A DNA stretch of 37,980 bases from an uncultured bacterium (lineage in GTDB: Bacteria > Bdellovibrionota_C > UBA2361 > CALJRW01). Location of the stretch: assembly GCA_937976335.1 (NCBI GenBank), contig CALJRW010000153.1:1-37980 (forward strand). Direction: 5' to 3'. The first letter of the stretch is position 1, and each line of letters starts with the position of its first letter. The position numbers were made by a program, and so were the translations under genes. This document shows, one piece after another, positions 10,366 through 17,902 of this stretch. Under the pieces are notes generated by a model, which worked only from the letters and a program-made list of their open reading frames with translations, did no database searches and was not told where the DNA came from.

Positions 10366-11660
10366 CTTTCTATAATCTCCTCATCTTTCATACATATTCT
10401 TCCATCAACTAAAACAGTTGACGCACAACCTTTAAATTTTTTATCAAAAAACGGACTGTTCGAACTTTTAGAAAGATTACTCTCTCTTGAAAAGGTCCAT
10501 TCTTTTTCTGTATCAATAATACAAATGTCTGCGGGACTTCCAATTTTTAAAGTTCCAACAGGCAAGTTAAAACACTTAGCCGGATTATTAGCTAATATTT
10601 CTATAGCTTTTGTTCTTGTGATTAAGCCATCATTAATAAAACCAAGTATTGCAGGCAAGCTTGTTTGAAGACCAAGAATTCCAAAAGTTGCTTCATCAAA
10701 AACAGTATTTTTAGAATCTTCCTCATGAGGAGCATGGTCACTTGCTAAACAATCAATCGTTCCATCAATTAAACCTTCTCTTAAGGCTTGAAGATCTTCT
10801 TCACTTCTTAGAGGTGGGCTCATTTTAGAATTTGTATCATAACCTTTAACTTGATCTTCAGTAAACAAAAGATGATGAGCTGTAACTTCTGCCGTTACAT
10901 CAATATTATCTTTTTTAGCTCTTCTAATTAATTCAACAGATCTTGCTGTCGAGACGTGACAAATATGAATTTTGCCTCCAGTGTATCTTGCAATTTCTAT
11001 ATCTCTTGCAACCATTACATCTTCTGCAATTCCAGGAAAACCTTTAAGCCCCATTTTCTCAGATAGAGCTGATTCATTCATAGAACCACAACAACTTAAA
11101 TTTTTATCTTCCTCATGACAACTAATTCTTGCATTAAGCATTTCACACCATTCAAGAGCCCTTCTCATGACCTGAGCATTGTAAATAGGCTCTCCATCAT
11201 CAGAAAAAGCAACACATCCAGCCTTGTACAATTCAGACATTGGGGATAGCTCTTTTCCTTTTAGTCCTATAGAGACTGAACCAATAGGAAAAACTTTAGC
11301 TAAATTTGCAAGCTCTGCCTTTTTTAATATGTATTTTGTAACTTCTGCAGAATCGTTTGCAGGATTAGTATTTGGCATTGAACAAATAGAAGTATACCCA
11401 CCTTTTATAGCAGCCCTTACTTCACTTCCAACAGTCGCCTTCCATTCAAAACCAGGCTCTCTTAAATGGACATGAAGATCTACTAAGCCAGGAACTACCC
11501 ATTTATCCTTTGCGTCAATTAGCTTATCTACAGATTCTTCTGAAATAATTCCTGAAGCTTGAACATCTTTAATCTTAGTGTCTTCAATAAGTATATCTGC
11601 ATTGTTTTCTAGTTTTGAAGCTGGATCTATAACAAAACCATTTTTAATTAATATCTTCAT
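10362..11660 (-). CDS. pyrC: Dihydroorotase, class I
   Basis: Cyclises N-carbamoyl-aspartate to dihydroorotate. The amidohydrolase metal-binding HxH is in VDLHVHLREPG. The conserved GGYTSICSMPNTNP follows, HICHVST and EVTAHHLLF supply further metal-ligand histidines, and SDHAPH carries the catalytic Asp. At 432 residues it is the long type I enzyme that often pairs with PyrB. The start codon lies inside the end of pyrB (17-bp overlap) and is preceded by GGAG at 6 nt, which supports this start. Confidence 0.97.
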   Translation of the reverse strand: MKILIKNGFVIDPASKLENNADILIEDTKIKDVQASGIISEESVDKLIDAKDKWVVPGLVDLHVHLREPGFEWKATVGSEVRAAIKGGYTSICSMPNTNPANDSAEVTKYILKKAELANLAKVFPIGSVSIGLKGKELSPMSELYKAGCVAFSDDGEPIYNAQVMRRALEWCEMLNARISCHEEDKNLSCCGSMNESALSEKMGLKGFPGIAEDVMVARDIEIARYTGGKIHICHVSTARSVELIRRAKKDNIDVTAEVTAHHLLFTEDQVKGYDTNSKMSPPLRSEEDLQALREGLIDGTIDCLASDHAPHEEDSKNTVFDEATFGILGLQTSLPAILGFINDGLITRTKAIEILANNPAKCFNLPVGTLKIGSPADICIIDTEKEWTFSRESNLSKSSNSPFFDKKFKGCASTVLVDGRICMKDEEIIER

Positions 11661-12612
11661 TGTTTTCTCCTGAAGAAATTAAACTAAGCATCACAGCCAT
11701 TCTTGTAGCAATTCCCATTTTAACTTGATTTTTCATTAAAGATCTTGGCCCATCAATTAAGGCACTTTCTACTTCCACTCCCCTGTTAATTGGTCCAGGA
11801 GTCATTAAGAGCGCACTTGGAGCAAGTTCAGAAATGAGTTTTTCAGTTACGAAATATTCATTTGTGTATTCTTGAAGTGAAGGAATAAAGAATTCGCTTT
11901 GTCTTTCTAACTGTAGCCTTATACACATCACTACATCTGCTCCTTCAAGGCCTTCTTCTAATGAAGTGTGAGTTGAAATAAAGTCATCATTACCAAAGCA
12001 ATTTTTCACAAAATTATTAGGAACTAGAGTTCTTGGACCTATCAATCTTACTTTATTTCCAAGCAATTTGTGAGCCCATATATTACTTCTTGCAACTCTT
12101 GAATGTCTTACATCCCCTACTATTGCAAGTGTAAGTCCTTCTATGCTTTTTCCAGTTTCCTCTAACTTACATTTGAGACTTAAGCAGTCAAGCAAACCTT
12201 GAGTTGGATGTTCATGCATTCCATCTCCTGCATTTATAACTGAAACACCTTCTAAGTGATTAGCAAGAAAATGAGCAGCGCCAGAAGATTTGTGTCTAAC
12301 TACTAAAATATCAGGGCACATTTGATTTAAAGTTCTAGCAGTATCAAGGAGCGTTTCTCCTTTTTTTACAGAAGTACTATCTCCAGAAACATTAATTACA
12401 TCAGCCGACAATCTTTTTCCGGCTAACTCAAAACTAGATCTAGTTCTAGTACTTGCTTCCATAAATAAATTAATAATAGTTCTTCCTCTAAGAGCTGGAA
12501 CTTTTTTAATGTCTCTTTCAGAAACTTCAATTAGCTTTTTAGAATTATCAATTAAGTGAACTAACTGCTCCTTATTTAAATCTTCAATTGCTAATAAATG
12601 ATCAAACTTCAT
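11644..12612 (-). CDS. pyrB: Aspartate carbamoyltransferase catalytic subunit
   Basis: Condenses carbamoyl phosphate with aspartate, the committed step of pyrimidine synthesis. The carbamoyl-phosphate loop STRTRSSFE is near residue 54, VSGDSTSVKKGET carries the second phosphate-binding loop, HPTQGLLD follows near 136, and the aspartate-binding RLQLERQ and TPGPINRG segments are present. Length 322 is typical. No regulatory chain gene pyrI is beside it, consistent with control through PyrR. It lies 5 nt downstream of pyrR. Confidence 0.98.
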   Translation of the reverse strand: MKFDHLLAIEDLNKEQLVHLIDNSKKLIEVSERDIKKVPALRGRTIINLFMEASTRTRSSFELAGKRLSADVINVSGDSTSVKKGETLLDTARTLNQMCPDILVVRHKSSGAAHFLANHLEGVSVINAGDGMHEHPTQGLLDCLSLKCKLEETGKSIEGLTLAIVGDVRHSRVARSNIWAHKLLGNKVRLIGPRTLVPNNFVKNCFGNDDFISTHTSLEEGLEGADVVMCIRLQLERQSEFFIPSLQEYTNEYFVTEKLISELAPSALLMTPGPINRGVEVESALIDGPRSLMKNQVKMGIATRMAVMLSLISSGENNEDIN

Positions 12613-12617
12613 AATTT

Positions 12618-13181
12618 TTACTTTTTATCTATAAGATAAACTGAATCTTTATATCCAAACTCTTCCATTCTACATCTTACAAACTGTTCCTTTTCAGTAG
12701 GTAAGTTCTTCCCAACATAATCAGCCCTTATAGGTAACTCTCTGTGTCCCCTATCAACTAGAACAGCAAGTTCCACACTTGAGGGTCTACCAAAGTCACT
12801 TAATGCATCAAGAGCAGCTCTTACGGTTCTCCCTGTATAAAAAACATCATCTACAAGAATAATTCTAGATCCACTCATTCTAAAAGGTAGGTCTGTTCCT
12901 TTAATAACTGGGCTTTCATCTACATGACCTAGATCGTCCCTATAAAGAGTTATATCTATTACTCCAAACGGAATTTCTTTTTTCTCAATTTCTGCAATTT
13001 TTTTATGAATTCTTTTAGCTAAGAATTCTCCTCCTGTTTTAATTCCAACTATAGCAAGTTTATCAATTTTTCTATCACGTTCTAAAATTTCGTAACTAAT
13101 TCTTGAGATTGATCTAGAAAATGTTTCAGAATCAACTACTGTGTTCCAATTTGCAGGCACTGTTTTATATTCTTTGCTCAT
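12618..13181 (-). CDS. pyrR: Pyrimidine operon regulator / uracil phosphoribosyltransferase PyrR
   Basis: PyrR binds pyr mRNA when UMP/UTP is plentiful and also has uracil phosphoribosyltransferase activity. The PRPP-binding loop ILVDDVFYTGRTVRAALDAL is intact near residues 105-125, and the family motifs GIKTGG, RDDLGH and LVDRGHRELPI are present. Length 187 is normal. It is the first gene of the pyr operon. A hairpin matching the PyrR-binding loop lies about 130 nt upstream in the leader, so the protein probably regulates its own operon. The ATG is preceded by CGGAGAG at about 10 nt. Confidence 0.97.
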   Translation of the reverse strand: MSKEYKTVPANWNTVVDSETFSRSISRISYEILERDRKIDKLAIVGIKTGGEFLAKRIHKKIAEIEKKEIPFGVIDITLYRDDLGHVDESPVIKGTDLPFRMSGSRIILVDDVFYTGRTVRAALDALSDFGRPSSVELAVLVDRGHRELPIRADYVGKNLPTEKEQFVRCRMEEFGYKDSVYLIDKK

Positions 13182-13230
13182 AGGTTAAAACTCTCCGTGG
13201 AAGTTAAAAAAATGTTTTTGATTAATAGAA

Positions 13231-13266
13231 AAAAGAAAATGACTAGATAAAAGAAAATGACTAGAT
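13231..13266. repeat. Perfect 18-bp tandem duplication in the pyr leader
   Basis: Two identical 18-bp units (each AAAAGAAAATGACTAGAT) stand end to end in the untranslated leader between the PyrR hairpin and pyrR. On the RNA strand they give pyrimidine-rich UCAUUUUCUUUU blocks. Confidence 0.85.
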
Positions 13267-13309
13267 ATAAGTATATTGAGATTTATGTGCAGGTATCTAT
13301 TCATATTAA

Positions 13310-13343
13310 ACCTTTCTAATCTCTCTGGATTAGGATTAAAGGT
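13310..13343 (-). promoter_or_regulatory. PyrR-binding hairpin in the pyr operon leader
   Basis: On the minus strand the RNA folds as ACCUUU, a 4-nt bulge AAUC, CUAAUC, the hexaloop CAGAGA, GAUUAG, then AAAGGU. Both stems are perfect 6-bp helices, separated by a one-sided bulge. The top of the hairpin reads AAUCCAGAGAGAUU, matching the known PyrR recognition consensus ARUCCNGNGAGGYU except for one G-to-A change balanced by its pairing partner. It begins about 4 nt after the predicted transcription start. I see no GC-rich terminator between it and pyrR. Confidence 0.85.
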
Positions 13344-13354
13344 AAACTTTTGAT

Positions 13355-13383
13355 TTTATACAGGGTTTTTAGGAATTAGTCAA
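13355..13383 (-). promoter_or_regulatory. Promoter of the pyrR-pyrB-pyrC-carA-carB operon
   Basis: Minus-strand TTGACT and TATAAA are exactly 17 nt apart, a near-consensus sigma-70 promoter. The expected start is around 13347, placing the PyrR-binding hairpin at the very 5' end of the mRNA, with a leader of about 165 nt. Confidence 0.75.
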
Positions 13384-13498
13384 TTTAAGAGATTTATGCT
13401 TATAGGCTTGTTAAAAAATAGAGTTTATTGCAAAAAAAGATTTAAATCACCTTTGTCAAAAAATTTAAAATAAGAAATGCTTTTTTAGGGAGAGCTGG

Positions 13499-13564
13499 GA
13501 GTTTCTGGAGTTTCATGAGTTACTGGAGTTTACTTTTATACAACTCTAGAAACTCCTGAGACTC
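13499..13564. repeat. Imperfect 23-bp inverted repeat
   Basis: GAGTTTCTGGAG... (13499-13521) and its near complement (13542-13564) match at 19 of 23 positions around a 20-nt spacer. The spacer itself repeats CTGGAGTTT. A related CTCCAGAAACTC string occurs at 5898-5909. It lies between the nucleotidyltransferase gene end and the pyr promoter. A shorter hairpin, CTGAGA/TCTCAG on the minus strand, abuts it. It may be a terminator-like or dispersed element. Confidence 0.65.
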
Positions 13565-13678
13565 ACAGATCTCAGAAAAACAACGATAGTTATACCCTCA
13601 ACTTCTGAATTACCTAATAACATGAATTTTGGATAAGAAGCGTCACGAAAAAGTAAAAACTAACAATCTTTTTAATAA

Positions 13679-14242
13679 TCAATCAAACTCATTAAATAAT
13701 CTTTCTAACTTATCAAGTATTTCTGGCTCTTCTTTTAACTCAACCAATGGTTTTAATTCATTCAGAATTAACTTTTTGTCTATTTTAGCTTTTTGCCTAA
13801 TTATTATCCCTCTAACATCTAGCCAATCTTTAGGACGAGCAGCAAAGCTCTTTAAGATTATAAGATCTTCAGCAGAACACGTTCTAAGATTACATTCAGG
13901 TAGAAATTCAAACTTAGAAGAACGTTTAATTATATTTTTTTCAAATGGCATACCCGCTAAGGAAATATCAATGCCAATTTTTGACTTAGACTGCAAAAGT
14001 AAAACTCTGTATTGCAAAGCAAATTGTCGAGCATCTTTTCTTCTTACTTCGTATTTTTTAATAAGTTCATCAATATAGCTTTCTTCATCACTAAAACCAG
14101 TCAAAAGAGTAACATCTATATCATTTGTTAAACGATTTTCCCCCCAGCGCTGAAGAGCTAACCCTCCTATATAACAAAAAAGCCATTTTTTTTGCTCTAA
14201 AAAAATTTCTAATTCATTAGCTAATAAGAATAAATCTTTCAA
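13679..14242 (-). CDS. AbiEii/MNT-like nucleotidyltransferase
   Basis: A minimal nucleotidyltransferase of the DNA polymerase beta fold. The GG motif is at G26-G27 (IGGLALQRWG), the catalytic DxD at D41/D43 (NDIDVTL), and a third carboxylate at D92 (GIDISLAG). A C-terminal helical part, AEDLIILKSFAARPKDW, is typical of the AbiEii toxin-like family. At 187 residues it is shorter than full AbiEii. It lies 4 nt downstream of a 70-residue gene, a two-gene layout common among toxin-antitoxin systems of this family. Whether it is a toxin, an antitoxin-type enzyme or something else cannot be told from sequence alone. Confidence 0.75.
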   Translation of the reverse strand: MKDLFLLANELEIFLEQKKWLFCYIGGLALQRWGENRLTNDIDVTLLTGFSDEESYIDELIKKYEVRRKDARQFALQYRVLLLQSKSKIGIDISLAGMPFEKNIIKRSSKFEFLPECNLRTCSAEDLIILKSFAARPKDWLDVRGIIIRQKAKIDKKLILNELKPLVELKEEPEILDKLERLFNEFD

Positions 14243-14246
14243 TGAA

Positions 14247-14459
14247 TTAACTTTTTCTTAATTTTTTTAACATATTTTGCAATTGAACTAATCCAGAACT
14301 TTCTAAAGGAACATTATTTTTTATTGAATACTGAAATGGACCAGAGAAGCTTAATATGTGTTTTGAATCATATACTAAATTGCTAAGCTCTTCTTCTCTA
14401 TATTTTTTTCTTTTAGCACCTGCTTCTTTTAAATTTTTTACATAGTCCTTTAAATCCAT
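14247..14459 (-). CDS. Small basic protein paired with the nucleotidyltransferase
   Basis: A 70-residue protein with a charged helical start (DYVKNLKEAGAKRKKYREEELS) and a basic C-terminus (LKKLRKS). I do not recognise a family. It precedes the nucleotidyltransferase gene by 4 nt and shares its promoter, so it is the likely partner in a toxin-antitoxin-like pair. A perfect TATAAT box sits 6 nt before the ATG and no ribosome-binding site is visible, so the message is probably leaderless. Confidence 0.65.
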   Translation of the reverse strand: MDLKDYVKNLKEAGAKRKKYREEELSNLVYDSKHILSFSGPFQYSIKNNVPLESSGLVQLQNMLKKLRKS

Positions 14460-14465
14460 GCTCTA

Positions 14466-14494
14466 ATTATAACATGTTTAACTATTTACTTAAA
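14466..14494 (-). promoter_or_regulatory. Promoter of the nucleotidyltransferase pair, probably leaderless
   Basis: A perfect minus-strand TATAAT lies 6 nt before the ATG of the 70-residue gene. The best -35 at 17-nt spacing is TTTAAG, a weak match. Confidence 0.5.
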
Positions 14495-14517
14495 GATTTT
14501 TTTTATAGCCTTCTATA

Positions 14518-14573
14518 CCCAACGACATTTGGTTTTACCGCTTTCAAGCGGGAAAACCAAATGATTTGTTGGG
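14518..14573. repeat. 56-bp palindromic element
   Basis: CCCAAC/GTTGGG, ATTTGGTTTT/AAAACCAAAT and CCGCTT/AAGCGG pair in register around a 2-nt turn, leaving only short unpaired bases. Together they make a hairpin with 22 matched pairs. The left arm recurs at 5943-5978. The element lies between the ispH end and the promoter of the nucleotidyltransferase pair. It resembles REP- or MITE-type repeats in form; I do not recognise the family. Confidence 0.85.
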
Positions 14574-14583
14574 CGAGCAAAAT

Positions 14584-14598
14584 AATGGCAAAGCCATT
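14584..14598. repeat. Small perfect hairpin
   Basis: AATGGC, an AAA loop, then GCCATT: a perfect 6-bp stem between the two larger palindromes. It can alternatively pair GGCAAA with the TTTGCC at 14600-14605. Confidence 0.6.
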
Positions 14599-14616
14599 TT
14601 TTGCCGTAATAAGCAC

Positions 14617-14696
14617 ATATACTAAAACACAAAGTTTAGGCAAAGACGTTTAGTCTTTGACAAAAAAACGGAAAAACCTAATGTGTTTTAGTATAT
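14617..14696. repeat. 80-bp element with nested perfect stems
   Basis: The outer arms (ATATACTAAAACACA and its exact complement) match 15 of 15. Inside them TTAGG pairs with CCTAA, and inside that CAAAGAC and GTCTTTG make a perfect 7-bp hairpin around GTTTA. The 3' side holds an A-rich single-stranded stretch. The nested layout looks like a folded RNA or an excisable hairpin. It stands just downstream of ispH. Confidence 0.8.
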
Positions 14697-14775
14697 AACA
14701 AATTAGAAATTAACTGTTTCAGTGATTTTGAACAAACAATACACAACACTGAAATCCCACACTCAACCCAGCATC

Positions 14776-15957
14776 TCAAATAACTATGCTCTTAACCCTC
14801 TCAATAACTTCATCTACTAAAGCATCAGGACAACTCGCACCTGCTGTTAATAGTACGGTCACTTTTTCTTTTTTAGGAAACCAATTTGAACTCTCAATTT
14901 CTTTATTACTCATTAAATCAAGATGTCTAATTTTCTCTCTACTCTTAATTTCACTAGCATCTTTAATATAAAAAGTGGGGAGTTTTTCTTCACAAATTTC
15001 AACTAAATGTGAAGTGTTAGATGAATTATATCCACCAACCACTAAAGCTAGATCTCCTCCAGATTTTAGTAATTCATATACTGCATTTTGATTTTCTGTT
15101 GTTGCGTAGCAAAGTGTATCCCTTGTATCTGCAAAATGTTCAGTTATTTTTTCCTCTCCTACTCTTTCTTTTATAGCTTCTTTAACAAGTTTTGCTATTG
15201 CTTGAGTTTCAGTTGCAAGCATAGTTGTTTGATTAACAACACCTACTCTCTTAAGATCTTTTTTTGGGTCAAACCCTTCAGAACATAATTTCCCAAATCT
15301 ATCCATAAAACCAGAAATTGATTTTTTTCCTGACAAGAACTCATTTAACTCTAAAGCTTCAGCCATATCTTTTATTATAATTCCTGGACCATTTACTTTT
15401 GCGTGCGAAAAAGTTGCTCTAGTTTCTTCATGGTCATGCTTTCCATGAATAATGATTGTAAATCCTTTCTTACCTAAGTCAGAAGCTTTTTTCCAAACTC
15501 TTTCTACAAAAGGGCAAGTTGTATTATAAGTTTTAGCATCAATTCCTTTATCTGCTAATTTTTTAAACATTTCAACGGTTGTTCCAAAAGCTGGAACTAT
15601 AACTACATCATCACTTGTAAGTTCAGAAAATGGAATTAACTCCTTTCCTTCAGTAGTTTGAAGAAATTTCACACCACGCTCTATTAAATCTCCATTAACT
15701 CTTGGGTTATGTATCATTTCACTTAAAAGAAAAACTCTTTTCCCAGGATTCTCATCAACTGCCCGGTAAGCAATTTCAATTGCATTCTCAACACCAAAAC
15801 AAAAACCAAAATGTCTCGCAATTTTAATTTTTAAATTACTAAATTCAAGCTCTGTTGGTGTTAAATCTTTTTTTAAACGATCTTCTGAGCTTCTATTCTT
15901 TTTAATTTTAGTAACTATTGGAGAACGATAATATATTGGAATATCAAATTTTTTCAT
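14776..15957 (-). CDS. ispH: 4-hydroxy-3-methylbut-2-enyl diphosphate reductase IspH, long form
   Basis: Last step of the MEP isoprenoid pathway, making IPP and DMAPP with a [4Fe-4S] cluster. The three cluster cysteines are C53 (FGFCFGVENAI), C148 (YNTTCPFVERVW) and C376 (GASCPDALVD). Histidine motifs IHNPRVN and HGKHDHEET and the late NSSNTSHL motif are present. At 393 residues it is longer than the E. coli enzyme (about 316). Its HGKHDHEETRAT and TTCPFVERVW segments look more like the cyanobacterial/plant form. The first ~40 residues are an extension before the core. It overlaps the preceding membrane-protein gene by 4 bp (ATGA). Confidence 0.96.
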   Translation of the reverse strand: MKKFDIPIYYRSPIVTKIKKNRSSEDRLKKDLTPTELEFSNLKIKIARHFGFCFGVENAIEIAYRAVDENPGKRVFLLSEMIHNPRVNGDLIERGVKFLQTTEGKELIPFSELTSDDVVIVPAFGTTVEMFKKLADKGIDAKTYNTTCPFVERVWKKASDLGKKGFTIIIHGKHDHEETRATFSHAKVNGPGIIIKDMAEALELNEFLSGKKSISGFMDRFGKLCSEGFDPKKDLKRVGVVNQTTMLATETQAIAKLVKEAIKERVGEEKITEHFADTRDTLCYATTENQNAVYELLKSGGDLALVVGGYNSSNTSHLVEICEEKLPTFYIKDASEIKSREKIRHLDLMSNKEIESSNWFPKKEKVTVLLTAGASCPDALVDEVIERVKSIVI

Positions 15958-16832
15958 TTTTTTACTGTCTCACTCTTTTTTCTATTAATTGTAATTATCT
16001 TAGCATTGTATGCGCTCTTATCTACTCTTAAATTATCTGTCCAAAGAAGAATATCAGCACCTTTAAAGATATCAAGAAAACTAAGTGGGCTTTTAGCTAA
16101 GTTTTTAATTTTTTCTAGATAATTTTCTCCAATATCATTAACCGACAAAATCCCTAAAGGCCCATATTTGCCTTTAAACGCACCTCTTGCAAGCGACCCA
16201 ATTCCTAGCTCACTTGAATTACTAGGATTTATTGAAGGAACTAATTCATACCCTCCTAAATTCTGAAAATTAGGGCTACCTTCAAGTGTGCGAGTAGCTA
16301 CTTGCAAACCTAAATATTTTGATTTTGTATAACTTAGAGCAAATAAAGTCCAAGATTTTTCAAAACCACTTAAGCTTGGAAAAACAAACCATTTTCCATT
16401 ACCTTTTTTGTCATTCCAATAAACTACAGGCCTAATTTCACCTTCATCTTTTCTAACAACTATTGAATAACCTGGTTTAGTCTTAATTTCAGGATTATAT
16501 TTTTCAATAATGACTAAAGATTCCCCGTTTTTCATATTCTTAGTTAACTTAACCCAAAAAGTTAATAAAAAATCCTGATTGTTAAGAGGAGATAATTTAC
16601 TTTTACTATCAATTAATAGCTTTTTACCAATTACTGCAAAAGCTCTAGCATCTGGGAAAAAAGCATTTTTTACATGCACAGGTTCTTCAACCTGCTTGGA
16701 GATAGATAACTTATTATATATAAGTAAAAAACTAAGCGGAATTCCAAATGCAAGAAAAAAGACAAGTACTAAACGAAATGAGCCTTTTTTACGAAACAAG
16801 TAAGAAGCATTAAACGCTTTCCAGCTCTTCAC
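15954..16832 (-). CDS. Membrane-anchored LamG-like protein, function unknown
   Basis: One transmembrane helix at about residues 19-41 (FRLVLVFFLAFGIPLSFLLI) after a short basic cytoplasmic start, then a large periplasmic part. Residues ~85-235 read like a LamG/concanavalin-A beta sandwich: LLTFWVKL, ESLVIIEKY, YSIVVRKDEGE, TLFALSYTKS, LGIGSLARGAFKG, GPLGILSV. The C-terminus (GADILLWTDNLRV) is not recognised. It sits between rplI and ispH and overlaps ispH by 4 bp, so it is co-translated. The LamG assignment is inference; the ligand is unknown. Confidence 0.7.
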   Translation of the reverse strand: MKSWKAFNASYLFRKKGSFRLVLVFFLAFGIPLSFLLIYNKLSISKQVEEPVHVKNAFFPDARAFAVIGKKLLIDSKSKLSPLNNQDFLLTFWVKLTKNMKNGESLVIIEKYNPEIKTKPGYSIVVRKDEGEIRPVVYWNDKKGNGKWFVFPSLSGFEKSWTLFALSYTKSKYLGLQVATRTLEGSPNFQNLGGYELVPSINPSNSSELGIGSLARGAFKGKYGPLGILSVNDIGENYLEKIKNLAKSPLSFLDIFKGADILLWTDNLRVDKSAYNAKIITINRKKSETVKK

Positions 16833-16840
16833 AAATATAT

Positions 16841-17488
16841 CTATTCAGCAGTTTCTTCAGATTCAGAAGTTTGAGGTTCTTCACTCCCAGTCTCTTCACC
16901 TTGTTCAGTATCAGGAGTACCTTCAGTTGTATTTTCACTTCCACTTTCACTGTCAGAAGCAAGAACTTCTTCAGCACCTTCCTTTTTAGATGCTTTTTTC
17001 TTTTTCTTCTCTTTAGGCTCTTCTTTAACTACAACTTTTTCAGCTTCAATTAATACTTTAACTTTTGCAATCACTTCAGAGTGAATTTTTATATCCACAG
17101 TGTACTCTCCTGGAGTTTTAAAAGCTTCTGGAAGTTGTATTTGTTTTTTAATGATTTTTTGACCTTTAGTTTTAAGTTCTTTTTCAATATCTTTAGCACT
17201 TATTGAACCAAAAGATCTGCCAGACTCACTTACTTTCAACTTAAACTTAAGCGTAATAACTTCTAAAGCCTCTTTCTTCTTTTCTGACTCTAACTTAGCT
17301 TGAGCTTTTTTAGCATTAATTTGACTAACAAAATGTTGTAATTGCTTAGCGTTTCTGCTTGTTGCTTCAACAGCAATACCTCTAGGAAGAAGAAAATTTC
17401 TTGCATACCCACGCTTTACATTTACAGTATCGCCAATAAATCCAAGTAAAGGATATTCTTTTGATAAAATTACTCTAACGTTACCCAT
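16841..17488 (-). CDS. rplI: Ribosomal protein bL9 with an acidic C-terminal extension
   Basis: bL9 binds 23S rRNA. The N-terminal domain carries the signature GDTVNVKRGYARNFLLPRG, followed by the long connecting helix and the C-terminal domain (FGSISAKDIEKEL). The family is about 150 residues; here 215, because of a low-complexity tail from about residue 152: a lysine block (KEKKKKKASKK), then ~45 residues rich in Glu, Ser and Thr. rpsF lies 26 nt upstream, but rpsR, usually between them, is absent. Confidence 0.96.
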   Translation of the reverse strand: MGNVRVILSKEYPLLGFIGDTVNVKRGYARNFLLPRGIAVEATSRNAKQLQHFVSQINAKKAQAKLESEKKKEALEVITLKFKLKVSESGRSFGSISAKDIEKELKTKGQKIIKKQIQLPEAFKTPGEYTVDIKIHSEVIAKVKVLIEAEKVVVKEEPKEKKKKKASKKEGAEEVLASDSESGSENTTEGTPDTEQGEETGSEEPQTSESEETAE

Positions 17489-17514
17489 TTTTTTTCTCCA
17501 AAATTCTACAAACT

Positions 17515-17868
17515 TTACGCAGCAGTTTTTAATTTCAGTGGATTACCCTGAAATTTTCTAGTTTTAGTGTTAATTTTATGAAACTGAAATTTTAAAATAT
17601 CTTCAGATATTTTAAGTAAAGCACTAACTTCACTAACTAAGTCACTATTGTTAGCTGAAAAATAAATGTTTACATAATGCGCACTGCTATATTTATTAAT
17701 CTGAAAAGCAATTTGTCTTCTTCCCCAATGCTCAACTTCAATCTCTGTTGCTTTTTGAGATTCTAAAATTCCGCAAAATCTAGCAGCTAGTTCTTCAACT
17801 TCCTTAGCTGTAAGCTCAGGTCTTGCAAGAATAACTAATTCGTAATTTTTATTTTCTTTTGTAGTCAT
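17515..17868 (-). CDS. rpsF: Ribosomal protein bS6
   Basis: Binds 16S rRNA with bS18 in the 30S platform. The start KNYELVILARPELTAKEVEELA, the motif HWGRRQIAFQINKYSSAHYVNIYFSA and the helix VSALLKISEDILKFQF are diagnostic. Length 117 is normal. It follows hppA by 34 nt and precedes rplI. TAGGAAA before the ATG is a usable ribosome-binding site. Confidence 0.96.
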   Translation of the reverse strand: MTTKENKNYELVILARPELTAKEVEELAARFCGILESQKATEIEVEHWGRRQIAFQINKYSSAHYVNIYFSANNSDLVSEVSALLKISEDILKFQFHKINTKTRKFQGNPLKLKTAA

Positions 17869-17902
17869 ATTTTTTTCCTATTTTTTCAAACTTTTATCTA
17901 TC

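Noticed and set aside
13629-14078. A 149-codon plus-strand frame opposite the nucleotidyltransferase
   Set aside because: Antisense shadow: low-complexity Asn/Ser protein, while the minus strand has intact catalytic motifs.
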